The position numbers and the translations under genes are program-made. This document shows positions 9,094-16,705 of a stretch of 33,681 nt of DNA, in pieces. How positions within the stretch are numbered: the first letter of the stretch is position 1; every line of letters starts with the position of its first letter. Source of the stretch: Bacteroidota bacterium (lineage in GTDB: Bacteria; Bacteroidota; Bacteroidia; Chitinophagales; Saprospiraceae). A model generated the notes under the pieces. That model was given only the letters and a program-made list of their open reading frames with translations. It made no database searches and was not told the origin of the DNA. The stretch lies in the NCBI GenBank assembly GCA_006226345.1, contig SBHD01000322.1, positions 1 through 33,681 on the forward strand. The letters run 5' to 3'.

Positions 9094-9866
9094 GTCGGAT
9101 ATTGCCAGATATCGCCCCAAAGCCGGGCGCCACCATCTATATAAATCGTTTCACCCGTAATGTATGCTGCCAGCGGACTGGCCAGGAACAGGGTCAGGGC
9201 TGCTACCTCCTCCGTTGTGCCCAGGCGTTGCATGGGGATGGAGTCGGTAATGCCAGTGAGTAGTTCCGGCGGGTATTGTTCCAGGCCGCTGCTCTTGGTA
9301 ATGCCCGGAGCGATGCAGTTGAGCCGGATGCCTTTCTGCGCCCATTCTACGGCCAGCGACTTGGTCAGGTTGCTGACCCCGGCCCGGGCCGCCCCGGAAT
9401 GTGCCATGCCGGGGCACCCCCGGAAGTTGTTGAGCACAATATTGATCACGGTGCCTTGCTGTTGGGGTAAAAAGAACCGGTTTGCCATGGACTGGGTGGC
9501 ATACCAGGTGCCGTTGAGGTTGGTATTGACTACAGCCTGCCAGCCATTGGGGCTGATTTCTTCAGCCAGGCTTGGGAACTGGCCGCCGGCATTATTGATC
9601 AGGATATCCAGTTTACCGCTTTTTTCAGCAATGATTTCAACCAGCCCTTCAATGCGCTCCGGTTCCCGGATGTCCAGTTGGTGGCTGTGTACAGTGCCCA
9701 GTCCCTGCAACTGGCGCATGGCCTGTTCCAGGCGTTCCGCTTTTCGGGAAGCAATATAGGCCTCTGCGCCATGTACCAGGAATTGCCGGGTGATCTCCAG
9801 GCCGATGCCACTGCCGCCACCGGTGACCAGTACTGTTTTTCCTGCGAATAGGTCGGATGTGAACAT
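9090..9866 (-). CDS. SDR-family oxidoreductase, DECR/PECR-like subgroup
   Basis: VTGGGSGIGLEI (TGxxxGxG), LINNAGG, and MAHSGAARAGVSNLTKSLAVEWAQKGIRLNCIAPGI; lacks the classical YxxxK at the usual position. Confidence 0.88.
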   Translation of the reverse strand: MFTSDLFAGKTVLVTGGGSGIGLEITRQFLVHGAEAYIASRKAERLEQAMRQLQGLGTVHSHQLDIREPERIEGLVEIIAEKSGKLDILINNAGGQFPSLAEEISPNGWQAVVNTNLNGTWYATQSMANRFFLPQQQGTVINIVLNNFRGCPGMAHSGAARAGVSNLTKSLAVEWAQKGIRLNCIAPGITKSSGLEQYPPELLTGITDSIPMQRLGTTEEVAALTLFLASPLAAYITGETIYIDGGARLWGDIWQYPT

Positions 9867-10175
9867 GATGTGATTTGGTGGTTACTAGCTGCTCAAAGTT
9901 GGTGTTGATGCCAGATACGGGCAACCTGTTGATCTGGCCGGTTTGCATGATTGTTTAACACAGTGGCTCCTGAACAGGTGTTGTAAATACTGTTGCTGCC
10001 ATTATGTCATGTGGCCGGTGTTATTGAATGACATTTTGTCTTGCATAAGTTGGTCCGGCCTGTCAAAACGCCTTTTTTCCGTCTTGGTATGCGAATTGAA
10101 AGATACGGGTAAAACATTAATACACCACCGTCTGTCCGGGGTTAATTCGCGGCAGACAGAAATTCAAACAATAGC

Positions 10176-10580
10176 ATGACACTTGTACGATTCAAACCCG
10201 CAGCAAACAACAATTATGCACGTTGGACCACACCTGCATTTCGGAATATCCAATCAAAGCCGGTTGTGAACATACTCAGTACTACAAATGGATTTCGCAT
10301 TGAACTGGCAACGCCGGGCTATGCTAAGGAGGATTTCCGCATTGAAGTAGAAAATGACCTTTTAAAGATCGCTGTTGAGAAAGAAAACTCTGTGGCGGAA
10401 AAGGGTGTGCGGTATCAGCGCCAGGAGTTCGTCCCGGGATCATTTGAACGGGTTTTTCGGTTGCCGGAAAATATCGACGCCGGAGCAGTTGAAGCCCGTT
10501 ATGCCAATGGCATCCTGGTTTTGGAACTGGTGAAAAAACTGGAAAACAAACCGGAAGTCCGGACGATCACCGTTGGTTAA
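10176..10580 (+). CDS. Hsp20/alpha-crystallin family small heat shock protein (first copy)
   Basis: PVVNILSTTNGFRIELATPGYAKEDFRIEVENDLLKI...YQRQEFVPGSFERVFRLPENID...YANGILVLELVK. Confidence 0.95.
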   Translation: MTLVRFKPAANNNYARWTTPAFRNIQSKPVVNILSTTNGFRIELATPGYAKEDFRIEVENDLLKIAVEKENSVAEKGVRYQRQEFVPGSFERVFRLPENIDAGAVEARYANGILVLELVKKLENKPEVRTITVG

Positions 10581-10668
10581 CCAGACCATTGTATTCCCTT
10601 CAACTGGATTTTCGGCATTGAGTTGAAATACAAATCCCGATTTTCAAACTGTTAAAATTTGTTAAAAC

Positions 10669-11112
10669 ATGAATAACATAACAAAATATCACGCCTTCCC
10701 GACAACCAAATTTTTTTCCAATAGTTTATTCGATGATTTTTTCAATCGATCGATCGCAGACTTTGTCGGCTCCGACGGATTGATAAATCAACCCGCGGTA
10801 AATATCCTGGAAACGGATACGGCCTTCAAACTAGAACTGGCTGCCCCGGGTTTGGATAAGCAGGATTTCAACCTGAACGTAGAGGACAACTACCTTACGA
10901 TCAGTGCCAGCCAAAAAACAGAGGAGAAAAAGGAGGGTGAAGAATACACCCGGCGTGAATTCCGGTACGAGGCTTTTGAACGGTCTTTTAAATTGCCGGA
11001 GACGGTGAACCAAGATGCGATCACCGCTGTTTATGAGAATGGCGTCCTGCAAGTGACCTTGTCAAAGGTGGAAGAGGCCAGGCCGGTTGTTAAAAAGATT
11101 ACCGTCGGCTGA
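10669..11112 (+). CDS. Hsp20/alpha-crystallin family small heat shock protein (second copy)
   Basis: PAVNILETDTAFKLELAAPGLDKQDFNLNVEDNYLTISA...YTRREFRYEAFERSFKLPETVN...YENGVLQVTLSK. Confidence 0.96.
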   Translation: MNNITKYHAFPTTKFFSNSLFDDFFNRSIADFVGSDGLINQPAVNILETDTAFKLELAAPGLDKQDFNLNVEDNYLTISASQKTEEKKEGEEYTRREFRYEAFERSFKLPETVNQDAITAVYENGVLQVTLSKVEEARPVVKKITVG

Positions 11113-11185
11113 TTTCCGTCCGGATGCCTGGAATAAAAAAAATTGTTTTCATAAGGTTAGTTAATAGGGTTTTAGGTGTTTTCAT

Positions 11186-11216
11186 AGAGCCGGGGCAGCA
11201 ATGTCCTGGCTCTTTT
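11186..11216 (+). terminator. Rho-independent terminator after the hsp20 pair
   Basis: 11-bp stem AGAGCCGGGGC (11186-11196) / GTCCTGGCTCT (11203-11213) with two G-U pairs, 6-nt loop, then TTTTCATTT. Confidence 0.7.
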
Positions 11217-11283
11217 CATTTGTTTTGAACAATGCCGTAATTTTACACGCCGAAACTGATCTGTTACAGCAATATCGAGTCTT

Positions 11284-12510
11284 GTGACGCAACCAACCGG
11301 ACAATTTCCAAACGAAACTTACCTAAACGGCTTACGCGATAATCCGGAGTCTACGCTTGCCGTAGCTTATGATGAATTCCGCAAGCCTATTTTACAGGAA
11401 CTTGAAGCAAGCGGTGGAACGGAGGTCGAGGGTGCCCTGTGCTTTCAACTGGCCGTTATCGATGCCGCCCGGATGGTGCGTGCAAATACCTACCCGGAAG
11501 CAGTCCCTTTTGCCGAATACCTGCTGGCATTGAGCCGGGCACATTTTAACCAGCATCATTTACCTGAGGAACAGACAAGCGCTGTGGGTGATCAACAGCA
11601 AACAGCATTTGATCTCCCCGGTACTGCGGAGCTGCTCCGGACGCGACAGCAGGTACGTGCCTGGCGACTTTTGCAAAACCTGACGCCGGACTGCCGGCAA
11701 CATCTGCTCGACCATGGCTCGGAAGAAAAAACGGCGCCTGACTCCGATGGCGCCGGACTGGAGGCATGCCGGGAGGCTTATGCCCGGGTACTTGCAACGC
11801 CCGATACCATAAATCCCGAAGTGCCCGAATGGGCCGTAGTTGCCCTGGGCGATACTGAAGGTTACCGGATCTGGCTTCGGACGGCAGCCCTGGAAACCGA
11901 GTGGGAGGCTGGTCCTCCCTTAACCCAGGAATCAAACCGGATCTGGCGCTGGGCTGTTGGCGTATTGGTGCTCGTGGCCATTAGTTATGGTGTGTATCAG
12001 TTTTACTTTAGGCCCAAAACGGCTGCAGAGGTATTTGCCGACAACTTTGATCCGCCCTCCAGCCTGCTGGAGGATCTGGGAGACCGGTATGGTGCAGAGA
12101 TGGGGAATGATTCGGTAACAGCCCAGCCCAGTGCCTGTGTGCTGTTGTTGCGGGAAGCAGATGCTTATTATCAGGCAAAGGAATACCTGGCGGCTCAGGA
12201 CCCATTATTACTGATCGTGATGGATTCCAGCTCGATCTGCCAGTCAGATGCCTGGTATTTTTTGGGTATCCTGCAAATCCAGCTGGAAGACCCGACAACA
12301 GCCATTCAGTGTTTTGCCAAAATAGAAGACCTGGATCGCTATGGCGAGGACCTGTACTGGTATCAGGCCCTGGCATTTGTACAGCTGGCAAAGGAAAACC
12401 CACTGCTGCGCGATAAAGCGCGTGGAGCTGTGGAGCGAACCCTGGGGAACACCCGGGATCCGAAACGCCGGGAACAGGCGGAAACCATGCTGAAAAATCT
12501 TTCGCAATAG
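11284..12510 (+). CDS. Single-pass membrane protein: degenerate sigma-70-like N-terminus, TM helix, TPR-like C-terminus
   Basis: GTG start. N-terminal YLNGLRDNPESTLAVAYDEFRKPILQELEASGG...FQLAVIDAARMVRANTYPEAVPFAEYLLALSRAHFNQHH resembles ECF sigma region 2; TM WRWAVGVLVLVAISYGVYQFYF; TPR-like LREADAYYQAKEYLAAQDPLL...AWYFLGILQIQLEDPTTAIQCFAKI. Confidence 0.6.
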   Translation: MTQPTGQFPNETYLNGLRDNPESTLAVAYDEFRKPILQELEASGGTEVEGALCFQLAVIDAARMVRANTYPEAVPFAEYLLALSRAHFNQHHLPEEQTSAVGDQQQTAFDLPGTAELLRTRQQVRAWRLLQNLTPDCRQHLLDHGSEEKTAPDSDGAGLEACREAYARVLATPDTINPEVPEWAVVALGDTEGYRIWLRTAALETEWEAGPPLTQESNRIWRWAVGVLVLVAISYGVYQFYFRPKTAAEVFADNFDPPSSLLEDLGDRYGAEMGNDSVTAQPSACVLLLREADAYYQAKEYLAAQDPLLLIVMDSSSICQSDAWYFLGILQIQLEDPTTAIQCFAKIEDLDRYGEDLYWYQALAFVQLAKENPLLRDKARGAVERTLGNTRDPKRREQAETMLKNLSQ

Positions 12511-12520
12511 CCAACGCAGT

Positions 12521-13159
12521 ATGCAGACGCTTAAACAGTACTTCCCGGATCTGACTGAATCACAATTGGAGCGTTTTGAGCGCCTGCAACCCCTGTACCA
12601 GGAGTGGAATGCTCGTATCAATGTGATCTCCCGACAGGATATCGAGAACCTGGAGACCCGCCACATTCTTCATTCCCTGGCAATTGCCCGGATCGTGTCG
12701 TTCCGGCCGGGTGCTGAAATACTTGACCTGGGCACCGGTGGTGGCTTTCCGGGTATACCGTTGGCCATACTGTTTCCGGAGGTGCGGTTCACCCTTATTG
12801 ATGGCACCGGGAAAAAGATAACGGTTGTCCGGGAAGTTGCGGAAGCGCTTGGGCTGGACAATGTAATTCCGTTGCATTGCCGGGCAGAAATGCTAAAAAA
12901 GGACGCAAGTTTTGATTTTGTTGTCACCCGGGCTGTTGCGTCGTTGGATAAACTATACCTCTGGAGCAAACGGTTGTTGAAAAAAAAGCATGTGCACAGC
13001 TATCCCAATGGCGTTTTAGCCCTGAAAGGCGGAAACCTGAGCGCAGAGATCGCTGCCTTGCCGGGCAACGGTCGGCAGTACACGGAACTGTTCCCGATCA
13101 CGGATTTTTTCTCCGACCCCTGGTTTGAGGAAAAATGGGTAGTGTATGTGCAGGGATGA
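12521..13159 (+). CDS. rsmG: 16S rRNA (guanine(527)-N(7))-methyltransferase RsmG
   Basis: YQEWNARINVISRQDIENLETRHILHSLAIARIVSFRPGAEILDLGTGGGFPGIPLAILFPEVRFTLIDGTGKKI...VVTRAVASLDKL. Confidence 0.96.
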   Translation: MQTLKQYFPDLTESQLERFERLQPLYQEWNARINVISRQDIENLETRHILHSLAIARIVSFRPGAEILDLGTGGGFPGIPLAILFPEVRFTLIDGTGKKITVVREVAEALGLDNVIPLHCRAEMLKKDASFDFVVTRAVASLDKLYLWSKRLLKKKHVHSYPNGVLALKGGNLSAEIAALPGNGRQYTELFPITDFFSDPWFEEKWVVYVQG

Positions 13160-13293
13160 TAAACCATCGCCCCACATCCCCCCCATTTACTATCACGCAT
13201 GACACCTTCAATCAAGTGATCGATTGATCGTGAACGAAAAACCACGGCTATCATCCGGTTCATAAGGGCGTTCTGACACTCTTCGGATGCCTG

Positions 13294-14262
13294 TCACTGG
13301 TTATCATAGCGGTTCAACTGGTATTTCTGGATTACGCCGATCAGTTTTTGCGCATATCGGCGGTCCGTCGCATAACCCAGGTCTTGTAACCCCTGCGCCC
13401 ATTTCCGGTAATTTTTGCCGTGTTTTTTGAGTCGGGAATAACGCCCGCCCGCCAACATCTGACTGTGGGCGCGCCAGCTTTCCCAGGGTGTTTTGAATTT
13501 GCGGAAGAAATCCTTGTGGTGGTCGTCAGAAAAATTCGAGCAATGTCCTTTCCGGCATTGTTTCGAGAAACACTTCATCCCGAAATGATTGTTGTTTTGA
13601 ACAGCCAGTTTGCTGGTTCCATAGCGGCTTTCCACCAACCCCTGCGCCAGGCTGATACTGGCCGGGATACCATATTTTTTCATTTCTTGTATCGCCGTTT
13701 TGGCAAAACGGTCAATATATAGCTCGGATTGCCTGTCCCGCAGCTGATCCGCGCGCAAAGGTGCTGCTTCATTGACTGGCTTGTTCCCGAGTTTGGGTAG
13801 TTCCGGCGGCGGTACCGGTTGGGTGATGGGGGCTTCGGATTTGAAACTCCAATTCAGCGATTTTCCTTTGATGGGTTCCTCTGCTTCCAACGCATTGCTC
13901 ACCGGCACCATGGTAATCGTCTGCCCGATCGAACTTTCGGTAAACAGACCGGTTTGTCGGTCGGAGGCCAGTAGCAGGTAGCCGACCGAAACCAGGGTGG
14001 CCATTTTAAGCAGGGCATGCTGGCGGAAAAGTCCGAGCGTATACCGGTGAACCTGGAAGCGGAGGGCGATCCAACTGCGACGCAACCGGATTAGGATCTG
14101 CCGGAAAAGCTGATCGACCGGTGGACTCTCTGGTTGTTCCTGGAACACCTGCCCGAGCGCAGTCTGCCGGCGCTGGCGGTGAAAATGTGTTGATTGTTGT
14201 TTGCGTATCCCTGGCTGTATATTATTGTCCTCCGTTGTGGCGTACCATTTCATTTTACCCAT
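13294..14262 (-). CDS. Membrane-anchored glucosaminidase-domain protein (mannosyl-glycoprotein endo-beta-N-acetylglucosaminidase/FlgJ-like)
   Basis: GIPASISLAQGLVESRYGTSKLAVQNNNHFGMKC...FSDDHHKDFFRKFKTPWESWRAHSQMLAG...YATDRRYAQKLIGVIQKY; hydrophobic segment ALLKMATLVSVGYLLLA. Confidence 0.88.
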   Translation of the reverse strand: MGKMKWYATTEDNNIQPGIRKQQSTHFHRQRRQTALGQVFQEQPESPPVDQLFRQILIRLRRSWIALRFQVHRYTLGLFRQHALLKMATLVSVGYLLLASDRQTGLFTESSIGQTITMVPVSNALEAEEPIKGKSLNWSFKSEAPITQPVPPPELPKLGNKPVNEAAPLRADQLRDRQSELYIDRFAKTAIQEMKKYGIPASISLAQGLVESRYGTSKLAVQNNNHFGMKCFSKQCRKGHCSNFSDDHHKDFFRKFKTPWESWRAHSQMLAGGRYSRLKKHGKNYRKWAQGLQDLGYATDRRYAQKLIGVIQKYQLNRYDNQ

Positions 14263-14365
14263 GATGACGGTGGAATAGGACTATTATAAATAATGTGTTG
14301 TTGCTGGCCGGACTACTGGTTCTATGCTTCATGAACCCCGTTGTCCGGACGGGTTGTTTTCTCTG

Positions 14366-14373
14366 CAAATTTA
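14366..14373 (-). promoter_or_regulatory. Candidate -7 element TAAATTTG for the glucosaminidase gene
   Basis: Plus-strand CAAATTTA; GTTG (plus CAAC 14395-14398) lies 21 nt upstream on the minus strand. Confidence 0.45.
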
Positions 14374-14435
14374 AAACAAAATGTGTTTTAAAAACAACAC
14401 TTTGTTTGTAATTTATTTTTTTTAGTGGAAGGATG

Positions 14436-14443
14436 TATTTTTG
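14436..14443 (+). promoter_or_regulatory. Candidate -7 element TATTTTTG for the ECF sigma gene
   Basis: Exact TAnnTTTG match; TTTA at 14412-14415 lies 20 nt upstream. Confidence 0.4.
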
Positions 14444-14649
14444 ATAAGCTGTATTTTGGTCATTTCGCAGTAAAAATGTGTGGGAAAGGTGGAGTTGGAC
14501 GGAATATTGGACTGGCTCAGGCATCCGGCTGGCAGATTTTTGCGTCCATTCAGGCAGCATTTAGTCTTCCCGCGTCGTTTCAAAAATGCTCGCAAGAGGG
14601 CGGGCTTGCCTGAATGCCGTTTTTCCAAACATTTGAACCACGAACTACT

Positions 14650-15213
14650 ATGGATGTCGCCCTCCCATTGGAAAACTCAGAACATACATTGATCCAGGCT
14701 CTTGTCCGCCAGGAACGGTGGGCCCAACAGCAGTTGTACCAGGAGTACTATGGCAAGATGATGGGTATCTGCCTGCGGTACGCCGGCTCTCGGGATGAAG
14801 CGCTGGATCTGCTGCATGAAGGGTTTATCAAGGTGTTCCAGAATATTGCCCGCTACAAATCCGGTACTTCGCTAACCGCCTGGATACGAACAATCATGGT
14901 CAATACCTGCATTGATTACTATCGAAAAACCATCCGGCGCCGAACAGAGGATATTGCAGAGGCTCATTACTTGTCTAACGACGATCCGGATGTTTTGAGC
15001 AACCTGACCGAGCAGGAAATCCTGGCTGCCGTACATGAACTCTCTCCTGCATACCGGGCCGTATTCAACCTGTATGTGGTGGAAGGGTACTCTCATAAGG
15101 AAATTGCGGATGCGCTGCAGATCACGGAAAGCACATCCCGAAGTAACCTGGTGAAAGCCCGGATTAAACTGAAGGAGTATTTCTACTCCCGCAGAATGGA
15201 ATATGAATCCTGA
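14650..15213 (+). CDS. RNA polymerase sigma-70 factor, ECF subfamily
   Basis: LIQALVRQERWAQQQLYQEYYGKMMGICLRYAGSRDEALDLLHEGFIKVFQNIARYKSGTSLTAWIRTIMVNTCIDYYRK (region 2) and LSPAYRAVFNLYVVEGYSHKEIADALQITESTSRSNLVKARIKLKEYF (region 4). Confidence 0.95.
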   Translation: MDVALPLENSEHTLIQALVRQERWAQQQLYQEYYGKMMGICLRYAGSRDEALDLLHEGFIKVFQNIARYKSGTSLTAWIRTIMVNTCIDYYRKTIRRRTEDIAEAHYLSNDDPDVLSNLTEQEILAAVHELSPAYRAVFNLYVVEGYSHKEIADALQITESTSRSNLVKARIKLKEYFYSRRMEYES

Positions 15214-15273
15214 TAGCCGCCGGAAGTAGACTACACTAAATATTAAGCCCAACCCGGTAACTGTTGATATAAA

Positions 15274-16626
15274 ATGAACTTTGATCAGAAGATGAAGCAG
15301 GCTCTTGAAAACCTGGAGCCGGAGTACGATCCGAATACCTGGACGATGCTGGAGCAGCGGATGGATACCCTTGTCGCTACCGAACAACCGGCGCCCGTTG
15401 ATGCTGTGGATAAAGCGGTATACCACCGGCTTGACCGGATGGAGGTGCCTTATGAGGCGGCCCACTGGAATATGCTAAAGCAGCGGATGCTGCTGCAGCA
15501 TATGCGTATCCGGAAACTGCATGTGGCAAAAATCGCTGAAATAGCCCTCCTGTTATTGTTGTGCTGGAATGTTGACCTGTTCCTGGGCGACCAGTCCAAA
15601 ACGCCTCGGTACCGCCAGCCGGACCCACGTATCCCGGTGGCCGCGCTTCAGCCAGGCCAACAGGCAACGCCGGTAGGACGCGCCGCATCAGGTGCACCAG
15701 ATGGATTCGAACCGGTCCAGTCCCGGTACGCTGCTGCTGCGCTACAGGAACTCTTGTCCTCCGGTCAGGCATTTCCGCTCCTGTCGGCAGAATACCGGAC
15801 TGCCGGTAGTGTCGTAGATGTGTTGGAGGGCCTGAATGCATTGGCCATAGAATCCGGCAAGCGGATCTATGCTGCCACTGACCTGTTGCCGTATGATGCA
15901 CTTTCCGCCTTCCCGGTACCTGAACGGGCCATGGCCTTTAACGGTATCACGGAGCCGGTTGGAAAAAGAGTAAAACCATTTTACATGTCCGTTTATGGCA
16001 CTGTAGATCATAATACAGTATTGGTAAACGGATCCAGGCGGAACAGTGGCGGCTACGGAGCAGGCATTGCAGCAGGCTATCGTGGAAAGAAATGGGGCGC
16101 GGAAGGTGGTTTCAGTATAGTACACAAGCAATATACACCTAAACAGGAAGTGGAGATTTACGGCGGGAACCTGACCGATGGTTATTATGGGTCCCGGCTT
16201 ACGGATGTAAACACCGATCTGGTATCGGTTCCGGTGAAAGTAACCCGCCGAGTAGCGCATTTGGGTAAGATGAGTGTGCATGCTACCGCCGGTATGACCG
16301 CAAATTTTGCAGCGCAAAAAAATTACGATTACGGTACGGTGTATTACGCACCAGACGCACTCCCTCCCAATTTTCTGCCTGACCCCAGCCAAACGCCAAA
16401 ACTGCGTAAGTCTGGTAAAGGTATATTGGAGAACGGCACGGTCAGCCAGAATATCTATGCAACCCTGGATGCCGGGATACGGCTGGAACGTCCGATCGCC
16501 AACGGCCGGTATACAGCCTTTGTGGAACCTGCTGTTCGCAGGACCATCGGTGGCAAGGGCATCGGCCCGGGCCGCGAGCCGATCAATACACTGTCGTTGC
16601 AGGCAGGCATTATGGCCTATTTGTGA
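15274..16626 (+). CDS. Candidate anti-sigma-like membrane protein with C-terminal outer-membrane-barrel-like domain
   Basis: Begins 60 nt after the ECF sigma stop; two copies of an N-terminal 28-aa motif, TM helix IAEIALLLLLCWNVDLFLG, long linker, then alternating-strand C-terminus (GYGAGIAAGYRGKKWGAEGGFSIVHKQYTP...GMTANFAAQKNYDYGTVYYAP). Confidence 0.65.
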   Translation: MNFDQKMKQALENLEPEYDPNTWTMLEQRMDTLVATEQPAPVDAVDKAVYHRLDRMEVPYEAAHWNMLKQRMLLQHMRIRKLHVAKIAEIALLLLLCWNVDLFLGDQSKTPRYRQPDPRIPVAALQPGQQATPVGRAASGAPDGFEPVQSRYAAAALQELLSSGQAFPLLSAEYRTAGSVVDVLEGLNALAIESGKRIYAATDLLPYDALSAFPVPERAMAFNGITEPVGKRVKPFYMSVYGTVDHNTVLVNGSRRNSGGYGAGIAAGYRGKKWGAEGGFSIVHKQYTPKQEVEIYGGNLTDGYYGSRLTDVNTDLVSVPVKVTRRVAHLGKMSVHATAGMTANFAAQKNYDYGTVYYAPDALPPNFLPDPSQTPKLRKSGKGILENGTVSQNIYATLDAGIRLERPIANGRYTAFVEPAVRRTIGGKGIGPGREPINTLSLQAGIMAYL

Positions 16627-16639
16627 TGGTTTGGCGGTA

Positions 16640-16687
16640 AAACACAAAAACGCCCCCGGCAACATTGCCGGGGGCGTTTTTGTGTTT
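16640..16687. terminator. Bidirectional Rho-independent terminator between convergent genes
   Basis: Perfect 21-bp stem 16640-16660 / 16667-16687 (AACACAAAAACGCCCCCGGC / GCCGGGGGCGTTTTTGTGTT core), 6-nt loop, T-rich on both strands. Confidence 0.92.
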
Positions 16688-16705
16688 GGCCAGATGATCA
16701 AAGGC

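Noticed and set aside
10744-10757. ATCGATCGATCG microrepeat
   Set aside because: Inside the Hsp20 coding sequence (FNRSIADF) and short enough to be chance.
15703-15713. tRNA T-arm-like GGTTCGAATCC on the minus strand
   Set aside because: Lies inside a supported CDS and no D-arm, anticodon arm or acceptor stem could be built around it.
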